Below, piece by piece: positions 17,771-26,777 of a DNA stretch of 64,000 nt; the stretch's first letter is position 1; each line of letters opens with the position of its first letter. Where the stretch lies: NCBI RefSeq assembly GCF_039533965.1, contig NZ_BAAAUN010000002.1, forward strand, positions 186,001 through 250,000. Reading direction: 5' to 3'. The notes beneath the pieces are model-generated. The model made no database searches. It was not told the DNA's origin and saw only the letters and a program-made list of their open reading frames with translations. The position numbers were made by a program, and so were the translations under genes. The DNA is from Microbacterium luteolum (lineage in GTDB: Bacteria > Actinomycetota > Actinomycetes > Actinomycetales > Microbacteriaceae).

Positions 17771-19018
17771 ATGACTTCCTCCCCAGCCGACGTGCTCGAA
17801 CTCGACATCACCGGGATCGCGCACGGTGGCACGTTCATCGCCCGCCACGAAGGCCGGGTGGTGTTCGTGTCGGACGCGATTCCGGGGGAGCGCGTCCGTG
17901 CGCGACTCCTCGAGCCGCAGGAGGGAGCGGATGCCTCGACTCGCAGCTTCTGGCGGGCGGAGACGATCGAGGTGCTCGACGCCTCGGAGCACCGCCGTCC
18001 GCACATCTGGCCGGAGGCCGACGTCGCGCGCGATCCGGCCGACCGTCCGGGCGGCGCCGATCTCGGTCACATCGATCTGACCCACCAGCGCACGCTGAAG
18101 CGCCAGGTGCTGACCGAGGCGCTCGACCGCTTCGCCGGCACGGGGCTCGAGGCTCCGGAGATCGAGGCCGTCGAGTCGGGCGACGGCACGGGCTGGCGCA
18201 CGAGGGTGACGCTGCACGTGGACGACGCCGGCGAGGTGGGTCCGTTCGCGGCTCGCAGCCACCGTGTCATCCCTGTCTCCTCGTATCCGCTCTCCCGCCC
18301 GGCCATCGCCGAGGCCGCGCTCGCGCTGCACGGCGAGGCACCAGGCCGCATCGAGCTCGTCGAGCCCGCCGACGGGAAGGTGCGCATCATCCGCCGGGAG
18401 GAGACCGAGCGCCCCGCCCGCGTCGCACGCGGCTTCCGGCGCCGCCCGACCCCCGAGGTGATCCACGAGGTCGTCGGCGATCGGCGCTTCCAGGTCGACT
18501 CGACGGGGTTCTGGCAGGTGCATCCGCGGGCGGCATCCGTGCTCGACGCCGCGGTGTACGGCATCCTCGACGGCCACGTCGACGGGGACAGGACGCACTA
18601 CGACCTCTACGGCGGCGTCGGACTGTTCGCCGCGACCCTCGCCGACCTCGGCGGCACCGACATCGTCACGGTCGAGTCGAGCGCGCGGGCCACCGAGCAC
18701 GCGGCCGCGAACCTCGCTCCGCTCGAGGTCGCCGCGGTGACCGCACGCGTCGACGCATTCCTCTCGTCCCGCAAGGGCGCGGGCCGCACCGGTGCCGTCA
18801 TCCTCGATCCGCCGCGCGCGGGTGCGGGGCGTCAGGTGGTCGACGCGGTGCACGCCCTTGCGCCCGAGGCGATCGCCTACGTCGCGTGTGATCCGGTCGC
18901 ACTCGCCCGCGACCTCGGGACCTTCCGGACCCTGGGGTGGAAGGTCGACCGCCTGCGCGGCTTCGATCTGTTCCCCCATTCCCACCACTTCGAGGTCGTC
19001 GCGCTGCTGACGCGGTGA
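17771..19018 (+). CDS. Class I SAM-dependent RNA (uracil-5-)methyltransferase, TrmA/RumA family
   Basis: Protein of 415 aa. An N-terminal TRAM-like beta barrel (ITGIAHGGTFIARHEGRVVF) precedes a methyltransferase domain with SAM motif YDLYGGVGLFAATL, DPPRAGAG, the catalytic cysteine in YVACDPVALARD and the terminal FPHSHHFE carrying the base. It should form 5-methyluridine in rRNA or tRNA. The iron-sulfur cysteines found in E. coli RumA between TRAM and catalytic domains are absent; that segment has no Cys at all. RNA target not predictable. Confidence 0.88.
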   Translation: MTSSPADVLELDITGIAHGGTFIARHEGRVVFVSDAIPGERVRARLLEPQEGADASTRSFWRAETIEVLDASEHRRPHIWPEADVARDPADRPGGADLGHIDLTHQRTLKRQVLTEALDRFAGTGLEAPEIEAVESGDGTGWRTRVTLHVDDAGEVGPFAARSHRVIPVSSYPLSRPAIAEAALALHGEAPGRIELVEPADGKVRIIRREETERPARVARGFRRRPTPEVIHEVVGDRRFQVDSTGFWQVHPRAASVLDAAVYGILDGHVDGDRTHYDLYGGVGLFAATLADLGGTDIVTVESSARATEHAAANLAPLEVAAVTARVDAFLSSRKGAGRTGAVILDPPRAGAGRQVVDAVHALAPEAIAYVACDPVALARDLGTFRTLGWKVDRLRGFDLFPHSHHFEVVALLTR

Positions 19019-19050
19019 CCCTGCTCGCGGGCCCCCGGTCGGGGACTCAC

Positions 19051-19056
19051 TAGGCT
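19051..19056 (+). promoter_or_regulatory. -10 element of leaderless promoter for the two-component operon
   Basis: TAGGCT ends 6 nt before ATG 19063. Confidence 0.6.
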
Positions 19057-19062
19057 GGGCGG

Positions 19063-19722
19063 ATGAGCACGGTCGCACTCATCGACGATCACGAGTCCGT
19101 TCGCCTCGGCCTCGAGGCCGCGTGCGCGCGCGATGCGCAGAACGTGGTGTTCTCCGGGAGCACCGTCGGCTCGTATCTCGAGTGGCGGCGTGCGACGGGT
19201 GCGCCCCCGGCAGATGTCGTGGTCCTCGACCTCACCCTCGGCGACGGCACCACCGTGACCGAGAACGTGCGCGCGCTCGTCGGTGACGGCGCGAGCGTCG
19301 TGATCCACAGCGTCGCCGACCGCCCTGCCGCGGTGCGCGAGGCGCTGTCCGCCGGAGCGGCGGGAGTCGTCAGCAAGTCGTCCGCGCTCGATGACGTGCT
19401 CGACGCGATCCGCACGGTCGCGCAGGGGGAGGCTCTCAACAACGTCGAGTGGGCGAGTGCGGTCGACGGCGATCGGGCCTTCGCCGACGCACAGCTCTCG
19501 ACGCGCGAGCGCGAGGTGCTCCGGCTCTACGCCACCGGTCTGCCGCTGAAGGCGGTCGCCGAGCGGCTCGGAGTCGCGTACTCCACGGCGAAGGAAAACA
19601 TCACGCGGATCCGGGTGAAGTACGTCGAGGTGGGCCGCCCCGCTCCGACCAAGGTCGACCTCCTCCGCCGGGCGATGGAGGACGGCATCGTCGCGGCCGA
19701 CGGGGCCACGAGTGCCCGTTGA
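19063..19722 (+). CDS. LuxR/NarL-family response regulator
   Basis: Protein of 219 aa. The receiver domain has the acidic pair in ALIDDH, the phosphoacceptor Asp56 in VVLDLTLGDG and the lysine in VSKSS. The C-terminal helix-turn-helix is STREREVLRLYATGLPLKAV and onward. It is followed by its kinase, whose start overlaps this gene by 11 bp. Target genes are not evident. Confidence 0.9.
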   Translation: MSTVALIDDHESVRLGLEAACARDAQNVVFSGSTVGSYLEWRRATGAPPADVVVLDLTLGDGTTVTENVRALVGDGASVVIHSVADRPAAVREALSAGAAGVVSKSSALDDVLDAIRTVAQGEALNNVEWASAVDGDRAFADAQLSTREREVLRLYATGLPLKAVAERLGVAYSTAKENITRIRVKYVEVGRPAPTKVDLLRRAMEDGIVAADGATSAR

Positions 19723-20947
19723 CCCGCTCAGCATCCGTGACGCCTGGAGCAAGATCCCCTCTCCGGGCGCTGCGGAGACCGAGTTCGAGCGCTTCACGGG
19801 CAAGCGCATGGAACGGATCCTCGCGATCGTCGTCGCCATCGGCTCCGCGGCGCTCGGTGCACAGGCCCTGATCGCGGCCATCAGCACGATCTCCGCTGCC
19901 GACGCGGCGCATGTCACGACGCTCGTGGTGGTGTTCGCGCCTTTGGCGGCGATGCTGCTGGCCTGCGTGATCGGGCGCGGCGTGCGCGTCGCGTCCGGCG
20001 TCTTCGCCGTCGCCTACGTGCTCGCGCTCGCCGCGTGGCCGCTCGTGGTCGATCCGTCCGACAAGGTCGCGGACGACCAGCCGTGGATCTTCTTCCTCGT
20101 GAACGTCGGCGTCGTCGCCGCCATGCTCGCGTTCCCGGTGCGCGTCCAGTTCGCCTGGGCCTTCGGGATGCCGTTCGTCTACGGGTACGTGCGGCTGGTG
20201 CAGGGCGAGTTCTCCCGTGAGTTCTGGGTGACGACGGCGTTCGACGTCTCCTTCACGCTCATCCTCGGCGTGGTCATCATCTCGCTCGGGTGGATGTTCC
20301 GCTCGGTCGCCGCAGGTGTCGACGAGGCGCGCGGACGGGCCGTCGCGTCGTATGCCGCTGCTGCCGCGGCCGCCGCGGCCGAGGAGGAGCGCGTGGCGAT
20401 GTCCGCTCTCATGCACGACAGCGTGCTGGCGGCCCTGATCGCCGGGGAGCGCGCCGAGGGCGAGCGAGCGCGGGAGCTCGCGGTCGCGATGGCGCGCGAG
20501 GCGCTCACCCGTCTCGCCAACACCGAGGGTGCGGTGGCGCAGGAGGGGAGCGACGAGCCGGTCGGGACGGCGCAGATCGTCGTCGAGCTGCGCCGTTCGC
20601 TCTCGGAGCTCGGTGCCGACGCGATCGTGGAGGAGCGCGGCGGGATCGGCCTGATCCCGGGCCGCGCCGCACGCGCACTCGTGCTGGCCGCCCGTCAGGC
20701 CATCGGCAACGCGGTGTCGCACGCCGGCGGGCGCGGGCTGCACATCGTCGCCGAGGGGCACGGCGACGAGGGCATCCGCGTCACGATCTCGGATACCGGA
20801 TCCGGTTTCGACATCGACGAGATCGGAGCCGATCGCCTCGGCATCCGTGCATCGATCTTCGCGCGGATGGCCGGTGTCGCCGGCACGGCGGGAATCGACT
20901 CCGACGAGCACGGGACGACCGTGACCCTCGGGTGGGAGCGCGCGTGA
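19712..20947 (+). CDS. Sensor histidine kinase (HisKA_3/NarX-like)
   Basis: Protein of 411 aa with about five hydrophobic segments (residues 30-200) and a short cytoplasmic kinase core. The likely phosphoacceptor is His235 in MHDSVLAALI, the H-D pattern of NarL-partner kinases; the ATPase domain has the N box AIGNAVSHAG and the G1 box ISDTGSGFD. It should phosphorylate the regulator encoded upstream. The GTG start at 19712 overlaps the regulator gene; an internal ATG at 19808 is possible but would shorten the N-terminus by 32 residues. Confidence 0.87.
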   Translation: MPVDPLSIRDAWSKIPSPGAAETEFERFTGKRMERILAIVVAIGSAALGAQALIAAISTISAADAAHVTTLVVVFAPLAAMLLACVIGRGVRVASGVFAVAYVLALAAWPLVVDPSDKVADDQPWIFFLVNVGVVAAMLAFPVRVQFAWAFGMPFVYGYVRLVQGEFSREFWVTTAFDVSFTLILGVVIISLGWMFRSVAAGVDEARGRAVASYAAAAAAAAAEEERVAMSALMHDSVLAALIAGERAEGERARELAVAMAREALTRLANTEGAVAQEGSDEPVGTAQIVVELRRSLSELGADAIVEERGGIGLIPGRAARALVLAARQAIGNAVSHAGGRGLHIVAEGHGDEGIRVTISDTGSGFDIDEIGADRLGIRASIFARMAGVAGTAGIDSDEHGTTVTLGWERA

Positions 20948-21951
20948 ACCGCACCGTCCGCAGTGTCGCGACCTCACTCGCCGTCGGCTTCGCCATGTAC
21001 TTCGTCGCCCGCGGCGTGTGGTGGATCGAGCAGCCCACCGCGCCGCTGCTGATGGTGCTGGCGATCGGGCTGTACCTCGCCGTGGTGAACATCGCGATCC
21101 TGGCGGATGCCGCGTCGGTGCGGATGCCGCTGTGGACGGCGGTGCTGTCCGCGGTCGCCAGCGTGCTGATCCCCGTGCTGGTCACGTTCTCGCTCGATCC
21201 TGCGGACCGCACGGAGCCGTTCGCCACCTGGTACATCGGCGGACTGGGCCTGCTCGGCGTGGTGTGCGTCGTCCGTCGTCGGGCGCTGATCGGATGGTTC
21301 ACCCTGGCCATGCTCGTCGCGACATCGTCGGCGTACCTGGGGATGGTGGTCTCGCTGAACCTCGGGCTGGTCGGATCGATCATGTGGGTCCTCATCGCCC
21401 AGCTGCTCGTGATGTTCTGGGATCGTGCGGTCCGGGACACCGAGCGTCTGGCCGAGATCCAGCAGGCCGTGTCGGCCTGGCACGCCACGCAGCTGGTCCG
21501 CCAGCGTGAACGACGCCTGCGCACGCAGTTCGCCCTCGCCGTGGCGGGGCCCGTGCTGAGTCGCGTCGTCGCGTCCCGGGGTGCCCTCGACGAGCGGGAG
21601 CAGCTGGAGGCGCGGCTCGCCGAAGGGCGGCTGCGCGATGAGCTGCGCGGCGCGGATCTGCTCAACGACGCGGTGCGTGACGCGATCGAGGCTGCTCGGC
21701 GGCGCGGCGTGACCGTGACCGTGTTCGACGAAGGCGGTCTCGATGGGGTGGAGGAGGAGCGGCGGGTCGAGATCCGTGACGAGCTCGCGGTGACGTTGGC
21801 CCGCGCCGAGGCCGGCCGCCTGATCATCCGCTCTGCCAAGGATCCGCGCGTCGCGGTCACCGTCGTCGGCCGCGCGGGCGCCCGGTCCTCCGGTGATGAC
21901 GACTCCGTCGAACTCTGGCACGAGATCCTGCGCGAAGCCCCGACCGGATGA
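20944..21951 (+). CDS. Membrane protein with degenerate sensor-kinase-like cytoplasmic region
   Basis: Protein of 335 aa whose GTG start overlaps the kinase stop by 4 bp. The first half has five or six membrane segments spaced like those of the kinase before it. The second half is a long charged helical region (residues 170-250) followed by a small alpha/beta segment with VTVTVFDEGG. I see no phosphoacceptor H-D/E motif, no N box and no glycine-rich ATP lid, so it is probably not an active kinase. It may be an accessory sensor or a pseudokinase partner. No named family recognised. Confidence 0.75.
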   Translation: MNRTVRSVATSLAVGFAMYFVARGVWWIEQPTAPLLMVLAIGLYLAVVNIAILADAASVRMPLWTAVLSAVASVLIPVLVTFSLDPADRTEPFATWYIGGLGLLGVVCVVRRRALIGWFTLAMLVATSSAYLGMVVSLNLGLVGSIMWVLIAQLLVMFWDRAVRDTERLAEIQQAVSAWHATQLVRQRERRLRTQFALAVAGPVLSRVVASRGALDEREQLEARLAEGRLRDELRGADLLNDAVRDAIEAARRRGVTVTVFDEGGLDGVEEERRVEIRDELAVTLARAEAGRLIIRSAKDPRVAVTVVGRAGARSSGDDDSVELWHEILREAPTG

Positions 21952-22189
21952 CCGGGGTCCCGAAGGCAGGACGGAAGTGGGCGAGGGGCGGCGGCTGTGC
22001 CGCCTGCCCCTCGCCGTGCGGACAGTTACCCGAAAACCGTCCGCTGGTGGCCGATCAGCGTCTGTCTACCCTGGGACAGAGAGACCAGCCGAACGCGAAG
22101 CGTCTCCTTCAGTCTGGTGGGTCATGGAGAACTTGTCTGTAGGTATTTTGGGGGACACGGAATCACCGGCGATGAGGGATCATAAGACG

Positions 22190-23422
22190 ATGGGAATGCG
22201 TCGCGGAACCAACCTCCCGCGGATGGGCGATTTCAACCAGTCCGTGATCCTGGAGGCCATCCGGCGCTCCGGCGAAGGGCTGAGCAGGATCGAGCTCGTC
22301 GAGGCGACGGGCCTTTCCGCCCAGACCGTCACGAACATCACCCGCAGACTGCTCGATGACGGATTCATCCGCGAGGCCGGACGCACGATCAACGGCCCGG
22401 GCAAGCCCCGGGTGACCCTGCGCCTCATCGCGGAGAGCCGCTTCTCGGTCGGCGTGCACCTCGACCCCGCCATCATGACCTTCGTGCTCCTCGACCTGTC
22501 GGGAGCCGTCGTGCGTCGCATGGCGGTGCGGACCCCGAAGAAGGACCCGCGCCGGATCGTCGAGGCCATGGCGACCACGATCGATTCACTGATAACCGCC
22601 GCCGGGGTGGATCGCTCGCGCATCGCGGGGGTGGGGGTGGCCGCCCCCGGGCCGCTGGATCCGGCCATGGGGACCGTGATCGATCCGCCGAAGCTGCTCG
22701 GCTGGCACCGCGTGCCGCTGCGCTCGGTCCTGGCGGAGGCGACGGGGCTCCCGGTGACCCTCGAGAAGGACACGACAGCGGCGGCGGTGGGCGAGCTCTG
22801 GACCCGCCCGGGTTCGTCGGACGACTCGTTCGTCTTCGTCTACCTCGGCACCGGGATCGGCGCCGCCCTCGCCAGAGACGGCGACGTGGTCCGCGGGAAC
22901 ACGCAGAACCTCGGGGAGATCGGCCACATCGTCGTCGACCCGGATGGTCCCGCCTGCCTGTGCGGATCGCGCGGCTGCGTCGAGGTCGTGTGCACGCCGC
23001 AGGCGATCGTCGAGCAGGCGGAGCATGCCGGAGTGTTCCCGGACGACCGAGAGGCGAGTGATGTCGAGGCCGTCGAGGCGCGTTTCACGCAGCTGTGCGA
23101 GCGTGCGGCGGCCGGCGACGGCCCTGCCGCACGGGTGCTCCGCCAGGCGGCCGGTCACATGGCCGTGCTGACCGCCGTGCTGACCAACCTGCTGGATGTG
23201 GACCGCGTCGTGTTCGGAGGCCCGTTCTGGCCTCGGCTCTCCGACGTGTACCTGCGAGAGATCCCCGGACGGCTCGAGCGCCTGAGCGCCACACGCGCGG
23301 TGCGGACGCTTCCGGTCGCCGGCACGGTCGTCGGAGTCGACGTCGGCGCTGTGGGGGCTGCCTGCGTGGTCCTGGACTCGGTGCTCACGCCTCGGACGAC
23401 GGATCTGCTGCTGGAGCATTGA
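22190..23422 (+). CDS. ROK family transcriptional regulator
   Basis: Protein of about 410 aa. An N-terminal winged helix (SRIELVEATGLSAQTVTNIT) precedes a ROK sugar-kinase-like domain with the glycine-rich YLGTGIGAALA and the zinc motif CLCGSRGCVE. These proteins repress sugar operons and are released by a sugar ligand. It lies 89 bp upstream of the alpha-mannosidase gene, its most likely target. The start is unsure. ATG 22190 has GAGGG 11 nt upstream and a GATCAT hexamer 6 nt upstream; ATG 22172 (416 aa) is the alternative. The 238-bp upstream region shows no other clear element. Confidence 0.9.
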   Translation: MGMRRGTNLPRMGDFNQSVILEAIRRSGEGLSRIELVEATGLSAQTVTNITRRLLDDGFIREAGRTINGPGKPRVTLRLIAESRFSVGVHLDPAIMTFVLLDLSGAVVRRMAVRTPKKDPRRIVEAMATTIDSLITAAGVDRSRIAGVGVAAPGPLDPAMGTVIDPPKLLGWHRVPLRSVLAEATGLPVTLEKDTTAAAVGELWTRPGSSDDSFVFVYLGTGIGAALARDGDVVRGNTQNLGEIGHIVVDPDGPACLCGSRGCVEVVCTPQAIVEQAEHAGVFPDDREASDVEAVEARFTQLCERAAAGDGPAARVLRQAAGHMAVLTAVLTNLLDVDRVVFGGPFWPRLSDVYLREIPGRLERLSATRAVRTLPVAGTVVGVDVGAVGAACVVLDSVLTPRTTDLLLEH

Positions 23423-23451
23423 GCACCGGACGCGGAGAGCGCAGGGGAGCC

Positions 23452-23481
23452 TTGTCGGATTAAGTCCAATCGATGTATTAT
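23452..23481 (+). promoter_or_regulatory. Promoter of alpha-mannosidase gene with embedded operator-like repeat
   Basis: TTGTCG (23452-23457) and TATTAT (23476-23481) are separated by 18 bp. The spacer holds GATT-AAGTCC-AATC (23458-23471), an inverted repeat placed where a bound repressor would block RNA polymerase. The upstream ROK gene is the obvious candidate regulator. The in-frame ATG at 23473 overlaps the -10 hexamer and therefore cannot be the translation start. Confidence 0.6.
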
Positions 23482-23511
23482 CTGGGATCACCCCCAGCGA
23501 TCGGATCACCG

Positions 23512-26500
23512 ATGCATGACAACTCGTCCCTCGTGGAAGCGCGCATCCAGCGCTTCGCGGAGGAGCGTCTCCACCCCGCCGTATATGCGCGGACGCAGGA
23601 GCTGGAGCTCCGGTCGTGGAGCGCTCCGGGCGAGCCGGTGCCGTTCGCCGAGGCCGTGGTGCAGACCTTCGTGCCCTTCTCCGTCGGCAGCTCGTGGGGC
23701 CGTGCCTGGAGCACGATGTGGCTGCACGTGATCGGCGTCGTGCCGACGGTCGACGACGGGCAGCGGGCCGAGCTGATCTTCGATCTCGGGTTCAACGGTG
23801 CCGAGCCCGGTTTCCAGGCCGAGGGCACCGTGTACCGCCCGGACGGATCCATCGTGAAAGCCGTCGAGCCGAGGAACGCCCATGTCCCGCTGGAGGGGAC
23901 CGCCGGGGACCCGATCGATCTCTATCTCGAAGCCGCGGCGAATCCGGACATCGCCGCGGGATGGACCTTCGCGCCCACGCCGTTCGGTCAATGGGAGTCC
24001 GCGGGGGAGGAACCGCTCTACGTGCTCCGGCGGGCCGACATCGGCATCCTCGATGTCACCGTCTGGGAGCTCCTGCAGGATGTCGCGGTGCTGCGTGGGC
24101 TGATGGGCGCACTTCCGGCGGAATCGCCTCGCCGCGCGGAGATCCTCCGTGCGCTGGAGCGCATGATCGACGTGACCGACCCGGAGGACGTCGCCGGCAC
24201 CGCGGTGGATGCGCGGGCCGAACTCGTCGGGGTCCTCGCGCGCCCGGCATCCGCGTCCGCGCACTCCCTGCACGCGGTCGGCCACGCGCACATCGACTCC
24301 GCATGGCTGTGGCCCGTCCGCGAGACGCAGCGCAAGGTCGCCAGGACGTTCTCGAACGTCCTGTCCCTGCAGCAGGCGGACCCCGACTTCGCCTTCGCGG
24401 CGTCGTCTGCGCAGCAGTACGCCTGGATGAAGCAGTTCCAGCCCGAGCTGTTCGCACGTATGCGCGAGGCAGTCGCCGCAGGTCGATTCGTGCCGGCCGG
24501 GGGAATGTGGGTCGAGTCCGACACCAACATGCCGGGCGGTGAGGCGCTGGCGAGGCAGTTCGTGCGCGGCAAGCGCTTCTTCCTGGAGGAGTTCGGCGTC
24601 GAGCCGCTCGACGTCTGGCTCCCGGACTCCTTCGGCTACTCCGCGGCGCTCCCGCAGATCGCCAGGGCGGCGGGATCGCGATGGATGCTGACGCAGAAGA
24701 TGTCGTGGAACGAGACGAACGTCATGCCGCACCACACCTTCCTGTGGGAGGGCATCGACGGCACGAGGATCTTCACGCACTTCCCTCCGGTCGACACCTA
24801 CAACGCCCAGCTCACCGGTGAGGAGCTGGCGCGAGCGGAACGGCAGTATGCCGAGAAGGGCGTGGCGAACACCTCCCTCGTCCCGTTCGGTTACGGCGAT
24901 GGCGGGGGCGGTCCGAACCGGGAGATGGTGGCGGCAGCGACACGGCTGCGGTCGCTCGAGGGCTCGCCGACCGTGACCCTCTCGACCCCGCGTCGCTTCT
25001 TCGAGGCCGCCGAGGCGGAATATCCCGCCCCGCCGGTGTGGTCCGGCGAGATGTACCTCGAGTTCCATCGCGGCACCTACACGTCGCAGTCCCGCACGAA
25101 ACGGGGAAATCGGCGCAGCGAGCACACGCTGAAGGAGGCCGAGCTCTGGGCCACGGCCGCCGCGTTGCGCGGCGAGCCCTACCCGTACGACGAGCTGGAT
25201 GCCGCGTGGGAGACCGTGCTGCTGCAGCAGTTCCATGACATCCTCCCCGGCAGCTCGATCGGCTGGGTGCACCGGGAGGCCGAACGACGCTACGCCGAGG
25301 TGCTCGCCTCGACGGAGCGCATCATCGCAGGGGCGCTGGCCGTCGTGGCCGGCTCGGGAGACACCGAGCTGGTCGCGGACGCCGGACCCTACGCGAAGGA
25401 GGGAACGGCGGCGATGGGGATCTCCGCCGTGCAGGGTACTGGGGTCCCTGCGGCGGTCGCGCGGACGACGGGCGGCTTCGTGTTGGAGAACGAGCACCTG
25501 ACGGTCTCGATCGACGATGCGGGCCTGGTGACGTCACTCGTCGCCCGCGCGACCGGGAGGGATGCGATTGCGGCGGGGGAGCGGGGGAACCTCCTCCAGC
25601 TGCATCGCGACACGCCCAGCCGATGGGATGCCTGGGATATCGACGAGCACTACCGCCGTCACGTCGTCGACGTGACGGACGTGGTCTCGATCGACATCGT
25701 CCCGCATCCGTCGGCGGCGATCGTCTGCGTGGTCCGTGCGCTGGGGGGCTCACGGATCACGCAGGCTCTGACTCTCCCCTCCGGCGGGCGGGCACTCGAC
25801 ATCACGACCACCGTGGACTGGCACGAGCGCCAGAAGCTGCTGAAGCTCGCCTTCCCGTTCGACGTGCACACCGATCGCGCGACCTCCGAGATCCAGTTCG
25901 GGCACGTGCATCGCCCCACGCACACCAACACGTCCTGGGATGCCGCCCGGTTCGAGACCGTGGCGCACCGCTGGGTGCACGTGGGTGAACCGGGCTTCGG
26001 CGTCGCCGTGGCCAATGACGCCACCTACGGTCACGACATCACGAGGACCTCGCGCAGCGGCGGTGGCACCGCGACGACCGTGCGGCTCTCGCTCCTCCGG
26101 GCTCCGCTCTTCCCCGACCCCGATGCGGATCAGGGGGAGCACACCTTCACGGTGAGCGTGCGGCCGGATGCGACCATCGCCGATGCGATCCGCGAGGGGT
26201 ACCGGCTGAACCTGCCCGTGCGCGCTCTCGCGGGAGCGGGGCCCGTCGCGCCGCTGCTGGACGTGTCATCGGATGCGGTCGTCGTCGAAGCGGTCAAGCT
26301 CGCCGAGGACCGCAGCGGCGACGTGATCGTGCGCCTTTACGAGGCGCACGGAGGGCGGGCGGCGGCGAGGCTCTCTGCGGCCTTCGACTTCGCCGCGGTC
26401 GCGGAGACCGACCTCCTCGAGCGGGAGATCGATGCCACGGCGGTCCGCGCCGTCGAGGGGCGCGCGGTCGACCTGGAGCTTCGTGCGTTCCAGCTCGTGA

Positions 26501-26547
26501 CGCTGCGCTTCCGCGCACCGGCGCTTCCGGTGTCTCAGCCGGAGTAG
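23512..26547 (+). CDS. Alpha-mannosidase, glycoside hydrolase family 38
   Basis: Protein of 1011 aa, full family length. The N-terminal catalytic domain has the zinc-binding His260 and Asp262 in GHAHIDSAWLWPVRET and the nucleophile Asp372 in LPDSFGYSAALPQI; the rest is the C-terminal beta-sandwich region. No signal peptide is seen, so it acts in the cytoplasm on imported mannosides, releasing mannose. It is probably controlled by the ROK repressor upstream. Its last 13 bp overlap the 3' end of the convergent carboxylase epsilon gene. Confidence 0.93.
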   Translation: MHDNSSLVEARIQRFAEERLHPAVYARTQELELRSWSAPGEPVPFAEAVVQTFVPFSVGSSWGRAWSTMWLHVIGVVPTVDDGQRAELIFDLGFNGAEPGFQAEGTVYRPDGSIVKAVEPRNAHVPLEGTAGDPIDLYLEAAANPDIAAGWTFAPTPFGQWESAGEEPLYVLRRADIGILDVTVWELLQDVAVLRGLMGALPAESPRRAEILRALERMIDVTDPEDVAGTAVDARAELVGVLARPASASAHSLHAVGHAHIDSAWLWPVRETQRKVARTFSNVLSLQQADPDFAFAASSAQQYAWMKQFQPELFARMREAVAAGRFVPAGGMWVESDTNMPGGEALARQFVRGKRFFLEEFGVEPLDVWLPDSFGYSAALPQIARAAGSRWMLTQKMSWNETNVMPHHTFLWEGIDGTRIFTHFPPVDTYNAQLTGEELARAERQYAEKGVANTSLVPFGYGDGGGGPNREMVAAATRLRSLEGSPTVTLSTPRRFFEAAEAEYPAPPVWSGEMYLEFHRGTYTSQSRTKRGNRRSEHTLKEAELWATAAALRGEPYPYDELDAAWETVLLQQFHDILPGSSIGWVHREAERRYAEVLASTERIIAGALAVVAGSGDTELVADAGPYAKEGTAAMGISAVQGTGVPAAVARTTGGFVLENEHLTVSIDDAGLVTSLVARATGRDAIAAGERGNLLQLHRDTPSRWDAWDIDEHYRRHVVDVTDVVSIDIVPHPSAAIVCVVRALGGSRITQALTLPSGGRALDITTTVDWHERQKLLKLAFPFDVHTDRATSEIQFGHVHRPTHTNTSWDAARFETVAHRWVHVGEPGFGVAVANDATYGHDITRTSRSGGGTATTVRLSLLRAPLFPDPDADQGEHTFTVSVRPDATIADAIREGYRLNLPVRALAGAGPVAPLLDVSSDAVVVEAVKLAEDRSGDVIVRLYEAHGGRAAARLSAAFDFAAVAETDLLEREIDATAVRAVEGRAVDLELRAFQLVTLRFRAPALPVSQPE

Positions 26548-26777
26548 CGCCCCCAGGGGATGTCGCGGCGCAGCGGCCTGCGGAGAGGGCGCTGCGTGCG
26601 AGTCCACGCCGACACGCTCGGCTCGTCGGCCACGGCATCCGCCGCCTCTGTCGTGTAGGCGTCGCTGATCACGGCGATGAGAGCGGCGAGCTCCTCCTCG
26701 GTCGCGGCGCCCTGCGTGATCTCGAGCGACGGCGGCATCTCATCCGGCGTCTCTGCGGAGGCGGTCGACTCGGTCAC
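26535..26777 (-). CDS. Acyl-CoA carboxylase epsilon subunit (AccE family)
   Basis: Small protein of 80 aa with the pattern of actinobacterial carboxylase epsilon subunits: an acidic N-terminus, a helix [15 protein letters not shown], and a basic C-terminus ending in a tryptophan-containing tail. The epsilon subunit bridges alpha and beta subunits in AccA3-AccD5-type complexes. The GTG start at 26777 overlaps the beta subunit stop by 4 bp, the usual coupled arrangement. Confidence 0.85.
   Translation of the reverse strand: MTESTASAETPDEMPPSLEITQGAATEEELAALIAVISDAYTTEAADAVADEPSVSAWTRTQRPLRRPLRRDIPWGRYSG

Noticed and set aside
23473..23475. ATG 23473 as the alpha-mannosidase start
   Set aside because: It lies just before and overlapping the TATTAT -10 element, so it would be upstream of the transcript; the residues before 23512 also do not look like the family.
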